Assembly (NCBI GenBank): GCA_019192455.1
Contig: JAHCML010000003.1
Location: 683,201-747,200, forward strand
Length of the DNA stretch: 64,000 nt
Direction: 5' to 3'
Source: Alphaproteobacteria bacterium SS10
GTDB taxonomy: Bacteria; Pseudomonadota; Alphaproteobacteria; TMED2
The notes under the pieces are model-generated. The model saw only the letters and a program-made list of their open reading frames with translations. It had not been told where the DNA came from and did not search any database. The translations under genes were made by a program, and so were the position numbers. This document shows, piece by piece, positions 42,538 through 52,130 of this stretch (within the stretch, counting starts at the first letter, position 1; each line of letters opens with the position of its first letter).

Positions 42538-43851
42538 TTAGGCAGCCTCGCCAAACACCCGGGCGAAGATCGTATCCACATGCTTGGTGTGATAGCCGAG
42601 ATCAAACAGTGCGGTGAGGGCGTCCATTTCCAGTGCCGCCAGCACCTCATCATCGCCTTTGAGGGCATTGAGGAAGGCACCGGTGCGGTCGCCCTCAATC
42701 GCCCAAACGGCCATCGCATTGCGCTGGACCAGGCGGTAGGCATCTTCCCGGCTTACACCAGCCTGGGTTAGGGCCAGCAAAACGCGTTGTGAGAAGACCA
42801 GACCGCCAAGGCTGTCCATGGTTTTGCGCATCTGCTCTGGGTAGACGAGCAGCTTCTCAATCACCATGGCCATCCGGTGGAGGGCAAAATCCAGGGTCAC
42901 GGTCGCATCGGGGCCGATCATCCGCTCAACCGATGAGTGGGAGATATCCCGCTCATGCCAGAGGGCGACATTCTCCAGGGCGGGGACAACCATCCCGCGC
43001 ACCAGACGTGCGAGGCCGGTCAGGTTCTCGGTCAGGATTGGGTTCCGCTTATGCGGCATCGCGGAGGAACCCTTTTGGCCTTTGGCAAAATACTCCTCAG
43101 CTTCACGCACTTCCGTGCGCTGCAGGTGGCGAATTTCGGTGGCCAGGTTCTCAACCGAGCCGGCAATGCCACCCAGTACGGAGAAGAAATAGGCATGGCG
43201 ATCGCGCGGGATCACCTGGGTTGAGACGGGCTCAATGGTAAGGCCCATTTTCTCAGCCACATGGGCCTCAACTGCTGGGTCGATATTGGCGAAGGTGCCA
43301 ACCGCACCTGAGATCGCGCAGGTGGCAATCTCCTCACGGGCGCGGAGTAGGCGGGTACGCTGCCGGTCGAAGGCGGCGTAATGCCCGGCGAGCTTCAGCC
43401 CAAAGGTATTTGGCTCGGCATGAATGCCGTGGCTACGGCCGATGCAGATCGTGTCTTTGTGCTCATACGCCCGGTCTTTAAGGGCAGCGAGCAGGCGGTC
43501 CATGCCCACGAGCAGTAGGTCGCTCGCCTGCTTCAGCTGCACCGATAGGGTGGTGTCGAGCACGTCGGAGGAGGTCATGCCCTGGTGAACAAAGCGTGCC
43601 TGCGGGCCGACATACTCAGCGAGGTTGGTCAGAAAGGCGATGACGTCATGCTTGGTCTCCGCCTCAATCTCATCAATGCGTGAGACTTCGAACTTCCCAT
43701 GCTCCCAAACCGCCTGGGCGGCGTCTTTTGGAATAACGCCAAGCTCAGCCTGGGCATCGCAGGCATGGGCCTCAATCTCGAGCCAGATTTGAAACTTGTT
43801 CTCAGGTTCCCAGATGGCGGCCATCTCAGGGCGGGTATAGCGAGGGATCAT
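42538..43851 (-). CDS. purB: Adenylosuccinate lyase
   Basis: A 437-residue lyase of the fumarase/aspartase superfamily. The superfamily signature GSSAMPHKRNP is present at about residues 265-275, and MTSSDVLDT, GRSHGIHAEP and ISGAVGTFANIDP mark the adenylosuccinate lyase branch. It removes fumarate from SAICAR and from adenylosuccinate in purine synthesis. Length is normal for PurB. The gene is followed at 2 bases by the HD phosphohydrolase. Confidence 0.95.
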   Translation of the reverse strand: MIPRYTRPEMAAIWEPENKFQIWLEIEAHACDAQAELGVIPKDAAQAVWEHGKFEVSRIDEIEAETKHDVIAFLTNLAEYVGPQARFVHQGMTSSDVLDTTLSVQLKQASDLLLVGMDRLLAALKDRAYEHKDTICIGRSHGIHAEPNTFGLKLAGHYAAFDRQRTRLLRAREEIATCAISGAVGTFANIDPAVEAHVAEKMGLTIEPVSTQVIPRDRHAYFFSVLGGIAGSVENLATEIRHLQRTEVREAEEYFAKGQKGSSAMPHKRNPILTENLTGLARLVRGMVVPALENVALWHERDISHSSVERMIGPDATVTLDFALHRMAMVIEKLLVYPEQMRKTMDSLGGLVFSQRVLLALTQAGVSREDAYRLVQRNAMAVWAIEGDRTGAFLNALKGDDEVLAALEMDALTALFDLGYHTKHVDTIFARVFGEAA

Positions 43852-43902
43852 TGTGACGTTGTGCCTAGTTACGGGTCTTAGAAGTGCCGTCGCGCCGAAA
43901 AA

Positions 43903-44094
43903 CTATTCGGGTTCAATGGCTTCGAGGTCGATTTGAAAGCGGTCGATCACCACCTTGCCGCGGTGCTCGAAGTTGATGGTGATGCGGTTATCGATGACGC
44001 TTTGGATCTGGCCATTGCCCCAATCAGGCTGGCCGGGGTGCTTAACCCAGCCACCGGGCACCAAAAATCCAACCTCATCATCACCGGCCATCAT
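43903..44094 (-). CDS. Small DUF3553 protein
   Basis: A 63-residue protein with the DUF3553 pattern: F.VPGGWVKHP..PDWGNGQIQS...NRITINFEHRGKVVID. The same fold is found at the C-terminus of some UvrD/PcrA-type helicases, where it is a small beta-barrel that contacts partner proteins. As a stand-alone protein it is widespread in alphaproteobacteria with no assigned job. It lies 51 bases upstream of purB on the same strand and could be cotranscribed. Start at 44094 or one codon later. Confidence 0.8.
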   Translation of the reverse strand: MMAGDDEVGFLVPGGWVKHPGQPDWGNGQIQSVIDNRITINFEHRGKVVIDRFQIDLEAIEPE

Positions 44095-44357
44095 GGTCCA
44101 ACTTCATATCGTTTCGCGCCAGGTTACGGCTCTGACGCGGTTGCTTTCTCAGTCGGCGGCGGTTTTAGCGTGATTATCGATGAATGTCTTGGGCTCATTA
44201 AGACTGCGTCAACGCAATCCGGTCATGGTCAATTTGGGCGTCGGGATGGTACCGTTCCGTCCCCGCAAAGTTTGAACAACAACAATAACATTCAACTGTA
44301 TTCCTGATCGGCTCGCGGTTCGTCCAGCTGAGCGACCAGGTCGGAGGTAGATGGCTT

Positions 44358-45023
44358 ATGTCGCAGCCCTTAGCGGAACAGGCGACCGAACCATTGGCAG
44401 AGATCAGTCCCCAGCTGTTGAGCGAGGTGCTGACGACAAAGCTTTGCCATGATCTGGTGAGCCCGGTGGGCGCCGTGAATAACGGCATCGAACTTATCCA
44501 AGAGATGGGTGATGACGTGCGCGATGAGGCGATGGAGCTGATCGCGGGCTCCGCCTTGGCCGCAGCGCGACGCCTGACCTATTACCGCCTCGCCTTCGGG
44601 ATGACCTCTCAGCGGTCAAAGGTATCGGTCGCCGATGCACGGCAGGTTGCAACGTCGCTGTTTGAGAACAGCCGGATCGAATTGGATTGGCCACGATATC
44701 TGATCATTCCTTTCGAGGGTGGCGCCCTGCCTAAGGCGGTGTTGAATGTCCTGCTCTTAGCTGAGGAGGCCCTACAGCGCGGCAAAATTGAGCTCGCCAG
44801 CCAAGAGGGGCGTGGGCGCCTAACTTTTAGATTGATGGGCAGTGAGCCGGGTTTGTCTGATGAGAGCCGTGCTGCTTTTGACGGGAATGTTGCGGCGGCT
44901 GACCTTACGCCACGCACCATCCAGGTCTGTTTGACCGGCTTGGTCCTGCGTGAGCACGGGTTCTTTTTAACCTTTGATCCGGTCGGCACGGACCGGCTCG
45001 ATCTTCATATGGGGCGCCGTTGA
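44358..45023 (+). CDS. chpT: Histidine phosphotransferase ChpT
   Basis: A 221-residue ChpT-type phosphotransferase. The phosphorylated His31 is in KLCHDLVSPVGAVNNGIEL, followed by a four-helix dimer region and a degenerate kinase-like ATPase domain (about residues 95-221) without the nucleotide-binding boxes. ChpT carries phosphate from the hybrid kinase CckA to CtrA and CpdR. A good GGAGGT site precedes the start. It is divergent from the DUF3553 gene and 290 bases in front of cheA. Its target ctrA is 6 kb away in the same window. Confidence 0.85.
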   Translation: MSQPLAEQATEPLAEISPQLLSEVLTTKLCHDLVSPVGAVNNGIELIQEMGDDVRDEAMELIAGSALAAARRLTYYRLAFGMTSQRSKVSVADARQVATSLFENSRIELDWPRYLIIPFEGGALPKAVLNVLLLAEEALQRGKIELASQEGRGRLTFRLMGSEPGLSDESRAAFDGNVAAADLTPRTIQVCLTGLVLREHGFFLTFDPVGTDRLDLHMGRR

Positions 45024-45312
45024 GGTGGGTTGATATCGCTTCAACGGCCGCTGGTATTGGGCAGAAGTAGGAAAAAGGGGCTGTTGCGGGCATGCATCCG
45101 CTGGGTCGGGCCCTCGGGTAAGTTCACAAAAACGGAGCGCATCGCCGGGTTATTTAGCGTTTAATAGGAAAATTACGGTGCTCTTGATGGTGCGCGGGTG
45201 GCCCCCGTGATCAACACCAACAAAGGGCGCTGGCGGCAACGACTATCCAGCCCGTCTAATTTGTTGAATGCGGGATGGATATAGATGACGGCCGATACGG
45301 GGCGGTAAAGTG

Positions 45313-48099
45313 ATGGATGATCTACTTAGCGAATTTCTGACCGAAACCAATGAGAGCATGGACACGCTCGACGTGGAGTTGGTGAATCTTGAAAAGAATC
45401 CCAACGACCCCGAGTTGCTCTCAAACATTTTCCGGTTGGTTCACACCATTAAGGGCACCTGCGGCTTCCTTGGTCTGCCACGGCTAGAGGCGGTTGCCCA
45501 CTCTGCTGAGAACGTGCTCGGCAAGTTCCGTAGTGGTGAAATGTCGGTCACGCCGGTGGCAGTGTCCCTGATCCTAGAAAGCCTGGATCAGATTAAGGTC
45601 ATCCTTCAAACCTTGGCTGAGACGGAAGCTGAGCCTGCCGGCGATGATGCCGACCTGATCGCCCGCCTTGATGCCATGGCTGATGGTGAGCCGGTGCCAG
45701 AGGCTGGCAGTGCTGCGCCACCGGCCGCGCCAGAAGCGCCGGCTGAGCCAGAGATTCCAGCTGATCTGCCAGATGAGCTGACCGAAGACGAAATCCATCA
45801 ACTCTTCCCAGATTTGAGTGCTGAGGGCGCGGACACGCCGCTTGGTGCCCGTGGTCTGGTGGAAGAGGTGGCCCAACGCCTAGCCGAAGATGCTGCACCG
45901 GCGGCAGAGCCGGCGCCCGAGCCGCAAGCCGAAGCGCCAGCCGAGCCGCCAGCGGCCGCACCACCTGCAGCTGAAGCGGCACCTGCCCCGGCCGGCGGTG
46001 GCGGTGGTCGCGACAACGCCATCGTGAACCAGTCAATCCGCGTGAATGTGGAAGTGCTGGAAAACCTAATGACCATGGTCAGTGAACTTGTCCTGACCCG
46101 GAACCAGCTGCTGCAGATCCTGCGCCAGCAGAAGGATAGTGAGTTTAACTCCCCACTCCAGCGCCTAAACCATGTGGTGTCTGAGCTGCAGGAAGGGGTG
46201 ATGAAGACCCGGATGCAGCCGATTGGCTCTGCCTGGGCCAAGCTGCCCCGGATCGTTCGCGATCTTAGCCATGAACTAGGCAAGAAGATCGAACTGGTCA
46301 TGAACGGCGCGGAGACTGAGCTTGACCGCCAAGTGCTTGAGCTAATCCGCGATCCGTTAACCCATATGGTTCGCAACAGTGCCGATCATGGCATTGAGAC
46401 GCCGAGCGATCGCGCCGCGACCGGTAAGGTTGAGACCGGCACGATTAACCTGAACGCCTATCATGAAGGCGGGCATATCATCATTGAGATCTCTGATGAT
46501 GGCCGTGGCCTTGCGCTCGATAAGATTAAGTCGAAGGCGGTTGCCAACCGTCTGGTCTCGGAAACTGAGCTGGAGGCGATGACCTCCCAGCAGATCCAGC
46601 AACTGATCTTCCGCCCTGGCTTCTCCACCGCTGAGAAGGTGACCTCAGTCTCCGGCCGTGGTGTGGGCATGGATGTTGTGCGCAACAATATTGAGCGCAT
46701 TGGCGGCACGATTGAGATGCGGTCGGAAGCGGGGCAGGGCTCCGTCTTCACGATTAAGATCCCACTGACCCTGGCGATTGTCTCCGCACTGATTGTTGAG
46801 TGTGCCAAAGAGCGCTTCGCCATTCCGCAGATTAGTGTGCTTGAGCTGGTTCGTACCTCAACGAAGAGCGACCACAAGATTGAGAAGATTAAGGGCACGC
46901 CGGTCTTACGACTGCGCAACCGTTTGCTGCCGCTGGTCTCACTCAACGAGCTTTTGGAGCTGGATAGCAGCGCCATTCCATTGGAAGAGCGGGACGACCC
47001 ACTCCGCGATATGGAGACGGATCGCTATATCGTGGTTACCCAGGTCGGCAATTACGTGTTCGGCATCATCGTCGACCAAGTGTTCGACACCGAAGAGATC
47101 GTGGTGAAGCCGGTGGCGCCGATCCTGCGCCACATTGAGATCTTCTCGGGCAACACCATTCTCGGCGACGGTAATGTGATCATGATCCTCGATCCAAACG
47201 GCATTGCCAGCACCACGGGTGAGATTTCCGTTTCTCGCAGCGACATGCAGGCAGCCGAGGCTCAGCAATCGCGTCAGGCCAATGATGTTGTCTCGCTGCT
47301 TATGTTTAAGGCGGGCAATGAAACGCCAAAGGCCGTCCCACTGGCGCTCGTCGCGCGGCTTGAGGATGTGGAGACAACCCGCATTGAGTACTCAAGCGAC
47401 GCACCGGTCATTCAGTACCGTGGCCAGCTGATGCCGCTTATCCCATATGCCAAGGATCATGATTTCTCAGGTAAAGAGCGGCATCCGGTGCTGGTCTTCA
47501 CCGATGGTGATAAGTCCATGGGCCTCGTCGTTGATGAGATCGTCGACATTGTTGAAGACGATATCCGCGTCCAACTGGCCCCAGATCAGGATGGCATGGT
47601 GGGTAGTGCCATTATCGCCGGTCAGGCAACCGAGGTTATCGATGTTGGCTACTTCCTGAGCCAGGCCTTCGCGGATTGGTTCTCAGCGCAACCACGAGTG
47701 ATGACAGAGGTTGAGTCTGAGAAGCGCATCCTGCTGGTCGATGACAGCCCATTCTTCCGCAATCTGATGCGTCCATTGCTGGTGGCGGCTGGATATTCTG
47801 TCACCACGGTTGATAGCGCCGGTGAGGCCCTGCATGTCTGTAACAGCGGTGAGGCCTTCGATGCGATTGTCAGCGATATCGAGATGCCGGGTATGAGCGG
47901 CTTTGAGCTTGCCCATAAGCTGAAGCAAGATAGCCGCTGGAGTGATACACCGCTGGTTGCCTTATCTGCCCACGCAAGTGAGCGGGATCTAGACCGCGGC
48001 CGCCAGGCTGGCTTCACCGACTATGTGGCGAAGTTCGACCGCGAAGGGCTGCTACAGACCCTGGCCGAGACCTTCGCAGAGAATAAAGGGGCCGCGTAA
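45313..48099 (+). CDS. cheA: Chemotaxis histidine kinase CheA with C-terminal receiver
   Basis: A 928-residue hybrid CheA. The domains are: Hpt (residues 1-105) with phosphorylated His44 in LVHTIKGTCGFLG; a Pro/Ala/Glu-rich linker (about 125-235) with no clear P2 domain; dimerisation (about 240-300); kinase (about 300-470; N box MVRNSADHGIE, G boxes DDGRGLALD and GRGVGMDVV); a CheW-like domain (about 475-610); a second CheW-like region (about 640-780); and a receiver (about 800-925) with Asp855 in VSDIEMPG. Most CheA proteins lack the last two. The receiver may act as a phosphate sink. First gene of cheAWYBR. Start at ATG 45313; a GTG one codon earlier is possible. Confidence 0.93.
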   Translation: MDDLLSEFLTETNESMDTLDVELVNLEKNPNDPELLSNIFRLVHTIKGTCGFLGLPRLEAVAHSAENVLGKFRSGEMSVTPVAVSLILESLDQIKVILQTLAETEAEPAGDDADLIARLDAMADGEPVPEAGSAAPPAAPEAPAEPEIPADLPDELTEDEIHQLFPDLSAEGADTPLGARGLVEEVAQRLAEDAAPAAEPAPEPQAEAPAEPPAAAPPAAEAAPAPAGGGGGRDNAIVNQSIRVNVEVLENLMTMVSELVLTRNQLLQILRQQKDSEFNSPLQRLNHVVSELQEGVMKTRMQPIGSAWAKLPRIVRDLSHELGKKIELVMNGAETELDRQVLELIRDPLTHMVRNSADHGIETPSDRAATGKVETGTINLNAYHEGGHIIIEISDDGRGLALDKIKSKAVANRLVSETELEAMTSQQIQQLIFRPGFSTAEKVTSVSGRGVGMDVVRNNIERIGGTIEMRSEAGQGSVFTIKIPLTLAIVSALIVECAKERFAIPQISVLELVRTSTKSDHKIEKIKGTPVLRLRNRLLPLVSLNELLELDSSAIPLEERDDPLRDMETDRYIVVTQVGNYVFGIIVDQVFDTEEIVVKPVAPILRHIEIFSGNTILGDGNVIMILDPNGIASTTGEISVSRSDMQAAEAQQSRQANDVVSLLMFKAGNETPKAVPLALVARLEDVETTRIEYSSDAPVIQYRGQLMPLIPYAKDHDFSGKERHPVLVFTDGDKSMGLVVDEIVDIVEDDIRVQLAPDQDGMVGSAIIAGQATEVIDVGYFLSQAFADWFSAQPRVMTEVESEKRILLVDDSPFFRNLMRPLLVAAGYSVTTVDSAGEALHVCNSGEAFDAIVSDIEMPGMSGFELAHKLKQDSRWSDTPLVALSAHASERDLDRGRQAGFTDYVAKFDREGLLQTLAETFAENKGAA

Positions 48100-48103
48100 G
48101 ATA

Positions 48104-48592
48104 ATGGCAGTGACAGACCGAAATGGCTCATCTGGCAACGCCCAGGGTGAGGCTGAGCTTTGGGACTATGTGACCATGCGGATTGCCGGTCAGTTATTCG
48201 GCATCCCTGTGCTCCAGGTGCAAGATGTGCTCGGTCCCCAACGGATTACCAAGATCCCACTGGCGCCGTCTGAGGTTGCGGGATCGCTTAATCTTCGTGG
48301 TCGGATTGTGACCGCTATCGATGTCCGGCTGCGTCTAGACTTGGAAAGCCGGTCGCAAAACCTTAAGGAAATGAGCATCGTCGTCGAACATGAGCATGAG
48401 CTTTACAGCCTCATCGTTGATGAAGTTGGCGAGGTGTTGAACTTGGAAGAGAGCACCTTTGAGAAGAACCCAGCGACCATGGATCGGCGCTGGCGGGACG
48501 TTTCATCGGGCATTCATCGGCTTGATGGAGAGCTGCTCGTAATTTTGGATATTGGTAGATTGTTGAGTTTTGCAGACTTAACTGCAGCTTAG
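48104..48592 (+). CDS. cheW: Chemotaxis adaptor CheW
   Basis: A 162-residue CheW-domain protein linking CheA to chemoreceptors. Characteristic stretches are IAGQLFGIPVLQVQDVLG, VAGSLNLRGRIVTAIDVR and LIVDEVGEVLNLEES. I start at 48104, 4 bases after the cheA stop; the longer reading frame would run into cheA. Overall length and pattern are normal for the family. Confidence 0.93.
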   Translation: MAVTDRNGSSGNAQGEAELWDYVTMRIAGQLFGIPVLQVQDVLGPQRITKIPLAPSEVAGSLNLRGRIVTAIDVRLRLDLESRSQNLKEMSIVVEHEHELYSLIVDEVGEVLNLEESTFEKNPATMDRRWRDVSSGIHRLDGELLVILDIGRLLSFADLTAA

Positions 48593-48642
48593 CGCTACAC
48601 TGCCAGCGGGGTGCATGTTTTGTCTGAAGTATACTCGGCGCT

Positions 48643-49008
48643 ATGAAGACCTGTTTGGTGGTCGACGACAGCCGCATTGTCCGGCGTGTCGCGCGTAAAA
48701 TCCTAGAAGAACTCTCGTTTAAGTGTGTAGAGGCTGCCGATGGGCAAGAAGCCTTAAAGCTTTGCCGTGAGGAATTGCCGGAGGTGATCCTGCTCGACTG
48801 GAATATGCCAGTCATGACCGGGATCGACTTCCTACGTGAATTGGGGGAGCTGGCTGGCGCCTCAATGCCAAAGGTTGTGTTCTGCACGACCGAGAATGAC
48901 CTCGACAACATTCGAGAGGCATTGGAAGCGGGGGCGAGCGAATACATCTTCAAACCATTTGATAGCGAGATCTTGCAGAGCAAGTTTCGCCAAATTGGCA
49001 TGATCTGA
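48643..49008 (+). CDS. cheY: Single-domain response regulator CheY
   Basis: A 121-residue stand-alone receiver. The acid pocket is DD at residues 8-9, the phosphorylated residue Asp52 in LLDWNMPVM, Thr at FCTTEN and Lys in FKPFDSE. With no output domain and its place between cheW and cheB it is the flagellar-motor CheY, which would bind FliM and FliN. LDWNMP is typical of CheY in alphaproteobacterial che operons. Confidence 0.93.
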   Translation: MKTCLVVDDSRIVRRVARKILEELSFKCVEAADGQEALKLCREELPEVILLDWNMPVMTGIDFLRELGELAGASMPKVVFCTTENDLDNIREALEAGASEYIFKPFDSEILQSKFRQIGMI

Positions 49009-49106
49009 GGGGGCATCGGGGTGGTGATCCAACTCGTCATGGCTGCTGGTTTCCGTGCTCAAGCCCAGGGACGCTTGGCCGGTTCGCAGACCGGAGATGA
49101 TGCGGC

Positions 49107-50327
49107 ATGGCCATGACCAGCGAGAAGACAAGCCCACAGACCGGTAAGGATGCCAGCGATTACCCGAGCGGTTCGCTGAGCCTGGATCCGTGCCGTGTCA
49201 TGCTTGTCGATGACAGCGCGGTAACCCGTGGTCTGATCTCTCGTTTCTTGGAATCTGACCCGCAGATTGAGGTTATCGCCTCGGTTAATGATGGCCAGAT
49301 GGCGATTAACTCGCTCAAACGCACACCGGTTGATGTGGTGGTGCTTGATGTTGAGATGCCGGTGATGGACGGTCTTACGGCACTGCCTCTCCTGATGGAG
49401 GTGGACCCGGCGGTTAAGATTATCGTCCTGTCTACGCTGACCGGTGCCAATGCGGTTACGACCATCCGGGCGCTTGAGATTGGTGCAGCTGATTGCATGC
49501 AAAAGCCATCCTCAAGCCGAGAGCTGACCAGTGCGAACAACTTCAAAGCTGAGCTGATCCGCAAGGTAAAAGCATTGGCCATTAGTGCCAGAACTAAGGG
49601 GGTTCGCCCCTCAGATCCGACCCGCCGTCGACCAAGACCGGCTACCGCCGATAAATCGGGTCGTGATGCCGATGCAGCAGCAGTCGCGGATGCTGGCGCC
49701 AGGCATTCCAAGAAGAAGATTTTGCTGCGCGCGGGCACAATTCCGGTGCCGGATGCCATTGCTATTGGCAGCTCTACCGGCGGACCACAGGCCTTGTTTG
49801 AGGTGTTGAAGCCGTTCAAGGAAGGGGCTCGCCAGCCAATCTTCATCACCCAGCATATGCCAGGAACCTTCACCAGCATTCTGGCCGCCCATATTGCGCG
49901 CCAATGCGGTGTTGATTGCCTTGAGGCGAGTGATGGCCAGCCGGTTCTGAACGGTCATGTCTATATCGCGCCCGGTGGTTTCCATATGACGGTGGAAAGC
50001 CGGGATGGTGAGCAGGTCATCGTATTGAACGAGGACCCGCCAGAGAATTTCTGTCGCCCAGCGGTTGATCCAATGATGCGCAGCCTGATCCGTGTCTATG
50101 GGCGCCGGTTGCTGACCGTGATCCTGACCGGCATGGGTCAAGATGGCCTCAAAGGCTGTGAGATGGCGGCCGAGGCTGGCGGTGGCATCATTGCCCAGGA
50201 TGAGGAAACCAGTGTTGTTTGGGGCATGCCGGGGGCGGTTGCCAATGCGGGTATCTGTAACCAGGTACTGCCGCTGCCAGAGATTGGCCCCAAGATCTAT
50301 AAATTAGCCACGCGTTTGGTGAGTTAG
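49107..50327 (+). CDS. cheB: Chemotaxis methylesterase/glutaminase CheB
   Basis: A 406-residue CheB: receiver at residues about 28-150 with Asp81 in VVLDVEMPVMDG, a charged linker (about 155-205), and the methylesterase domain. The catalytic Ser is in GSSTGGPQAL (about residue 222), with the His in TQHMPGTF and the Asp in TGMGQDGLKG. It removes methyl groups from receptors and deamidates glutamines, opposing CheR, which is encoded 8 bases downstream. The linker is longer than usual for CheB. Confidence 0.94.
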   Translation: MAMTSEKTSPQTGKDASDYPSGSLSLDPCRVMLVDDSAVTRGLISRFLESDPQIEVIASVNDGQMAINSLKRTPVDVVVLDVEMPVMDGLTALPLLMEVDPAVKIIVLSTLTGANAVTTIRALEIGAADCMQKPSSSRELTSANNFKAELIRKVKALAISARTKGVRPSDPTRRRPRPATADKSGRDADAAAVADAGARHSKKKILLRAGTIPVPDAIAIGSSTGGPQALFEVLKPFKEGARQPIFITQHMPGTFTSILAAHIARQCGVDCLEASDGQPVLNGHVYIAPGGFHMTVESRDGEQVIVLNEDPPENFCRPAVDPMMRSLIRVYGRRLLTVILTGMGQDGLKGCEMAAEAGGGIIAQDEETSVVWGMPGAVANAGICNQVLPLPEIGPKIYKLATRLVS

Positions 50328-50334
50328 GTGGACC

Positions 50335-51201
50335 ATGCGCGCAGGTGATTTTTCCCTTTTTGCAGATTTGGTGAAGAAACAGTCGGGCATCCACCTGACT
50401 GAGGATAAGGCCTATTTGCTTGAATCCCGTTTGATGACGGTGGCCCGTAAGCACAACCTCGAGAACCTCGAGGACCTGGCCGATAGCTTGCGGCGCAATG
50501 ATAATCGTGAGCTGGGTAAAGACATCACAGAGGCGATGACGACGAATGAGTCATCCTTCTTCCGGGATCAGCGGCCGTTTGATCAGTTCCGCAACTTTGT
50601 ACTGCCACGACTGCTAACGGCACGTCGGGATAAGCGCTTGATCCGCATTTGGTCGGCCGCCTGCTCAAGTGGGCAAGAGCCCTATTCACTCGCCATGATC
50701 TTGAAGGAAGAGCAGGCGAAGCTGGCTGGTTGGCGCGTGGATATCGTGGCCACCGACATCTCTGACGAGATGATCGAGAAGGCCAAGCACGGCGAATACA
50801 CCCAGTTTGAGGTACAGCGCGGCCTACCGATCCAGATGCTGGTGAAGTATTTCGATCAGGTTGGTGACAAATGGGTGGTTAAAGAGGACCTCCGCAAGGC
50901 AGTGACCTTTAAGCCGTTCAACCTGATGGAAGAGATGGGACAGCTGGGCATCTTTGATGTCATCTTCTGCCGCAACGTTCTGATCTATTTTGATGCACCG
51001 ACCAAGACGACGGTGCTCGAGAAGTTGAGCCGTCGCCTTCCAGAAGATGGCCTCTTATTCCTCGGTGGTGCTGAAACGATCATTGGGGTCTCCGACCGGT
51101 TTAAGGCGATCCCCGATCAGCGTGGCGTCTTTGATGTGGTGGCCAATGGCCCGCCAGGTTCAAACGTTCTGCTGAAGCAGCATGCAGAAGTGATGGCCTA
51201 A
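50335..51201 (+). CDS. cheR: Chemotaxis receptor methyltransferase CheR
   Basis: A 288-residue S-adenosylmethionine-dependent methyltransferase. The N-terminal helical domain is at about residues 1-75, followed by TTNESSFFRD, which marks the start of the catalytic domain. The SAM site includes IWSAACSSGQEPYSLAM and ATDISDEMIEKA, and IFCRNVLIYFD is the CheR signature. It methylates receptor glutamates. It is the last gene of the che operon, followed by a strong bidirectional terminator. Confidence 0.95.
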   Translation: MRAGDFSLFADLVKKQSGIHLTEDKAYLLESRLMTVARKHNLENLEDLADSLRRNDNRELGKDITEAMTTNESSFFRDQRPFDQFRNFVLPRLLTARRDKRLIRIWSAACSSGQEPYSLAMILKEEQAKLAGWRVDIVATDISDEMIEKAKHGEYTQFEVQRGLPIQMLVKYFDQVGDKWVVKEDLRKAVTFKPFNLMEEMGQLGIFDVIFCRNVLIYFDAPTKTTVLEKLSRRLPEDGLLFLGGAETIIGVSDRFKAIPDQRGVFDVVANGPPGSNVLLKQHAEVMA

Positions 51202-51230
51202 GCCTTTAACTCTCTGACATTTAGACAAAA

Positions 51231-51258
51231 AAAAGAGGCGGTCATAACCGCCTCTTTT
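51231..51258. terminator. Bidirectional terminator between cheR and ctrA
   Basis: A perfect 12-bp stem, AAAAGAGGCGGT (51231-51242) with ACCGCCTCTTTT (51247-51258), and a 4-base loop CATA. A-run before and T-run after make it work in both directions, which suits the convergent cheR and ctrA. It almost touches the ctrA stop codon. Confidence 0.93.
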
Positions 51259-51261
51259 GCC

Positions 51262-51975
51262 TCATACCGCCTCTTGTAGCTCTTCAAGCTGTGGCTCTGG
51301 CTCCGGGTCTCTTAAGACATAGCCACGGCCCCAGACGGTCTCGATATAGTTGTCGCCGCCGGTTGCCTTGTTCAGCTTCTTGCGCAGCTTACAGATAAAG
51401 ACGTCGATGATCTTCAGCTCAGGCTCATCGATGCCGCCATAGAGGTGATTTAGAAACATCTCTTTGGTAAGGGTGGAGCCCTTGCGGAGGGCGAGCAGTT
51501 CGAGAATCGCGTACTCTTTTCCGGTCAAATGCACCTGTTTGCCGTCGACCATCGCGGTTCGGTTGTCCAGGTTCACATCCATCACGCCAGTGGTGATGAT
51601 GCTTTGCGCGTGGCCTTGGCTGCGGCGAATGATGGCTTGGATCCGGGCGATCAGCTCACGCTTATCAAATGGCTTGGTGATGTAATCATCGGCACCAATG
51701 CCGAAGCCTTTGATTTTATTATCAGGTTCACTGAGGCCAGAGAGAATAAGGATCGGTGTGTCGACCCGTGCAGCTCGCAACCGGCGTAGCACCTCGTACC
51801 CATCAATGTCGGGTAGCATCAAATCAAGGACGATGATGTCGTAATCGTAGAGCTTCGCAATCTCCAACCCATCTTCCCCAAGATCGGTTTGATCAACGAT
51901 ATATCCCTCTGAGCGAAGCATGAGTGATATGCTTCTCGAAGTATTAGTGTCGTCCTCAACCAGTAATGCTCGCAT
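51262..51975 (-). CDS. ctrA: Cell-cycle response regulator CtrA
   Basis: A 237-residue OmpR-family regulator that is CtrA by its sequence: MRALLVEDD, Asp51 in [43 protein letters not shown] in the receiver, and the winged-helix domain with [18 protein letters not shown] and [14 protein letters not shown]. It controls flagellar, chemotaxis and, in Caulobacter, cell-cycle genes after phosphorylation by the CckA-ChpT relay. I start at 51975, as in other CtrA proteins; the longer frame adds 15 non-conserved residues. It diverges from fliI, which is a frequent arrangement in Rhodospirillales. Confidence 0.94.
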   Translation of the reverse strand: MRALLVEDDTNTSRSISLMLRSEGYIVDQTDLGEDGLEIAKLYDYDIIVLDLMLPDIDGYEVLRRLRAARVDTPILILSGLSEPDNKIKGFGIGADDYITKPFDKRELIARIQAIIRRSQGHAQSIITTGVMDVNLDNRTAMVDGKQVHLTGKEYAILELLALRKGSTLTKEMFLNHLYGGIDEPELKIIDVFICKLRKKLNKATGGDNYIETVWGRGYVLRDPEPEPQLEELQEAV

Positions 51976-52130
51976 GTGCCGCGCCTCCCAAATCGGGTTG
52001 TTCCGTGCCAGTGCGACCAATATAGGACCTAAAAGTTAACAAACATTACCCGCAAATTTATCCCTGATTTCTGGCTCGATGGGATGTCTATGTGGGGCTT
52101 CAAAGACCACGCATATGCATGCGGAAAAAA

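Noticed and set aside
45161-45176. TTAA-N8-TTAC in front of cheA
   Set aside because: Spacing and second half-site both depart from the CtrA consensus.
52036-52050. CtrA-like box TTAA...TTAC between ctrA and fliI
   Set aside because: The spacing is 6 and the second half is TTAC; the CtrA consensus is TTAA-N7-TTAA. Too weak to annotate, although CtrA control of fliI would be reasonable.
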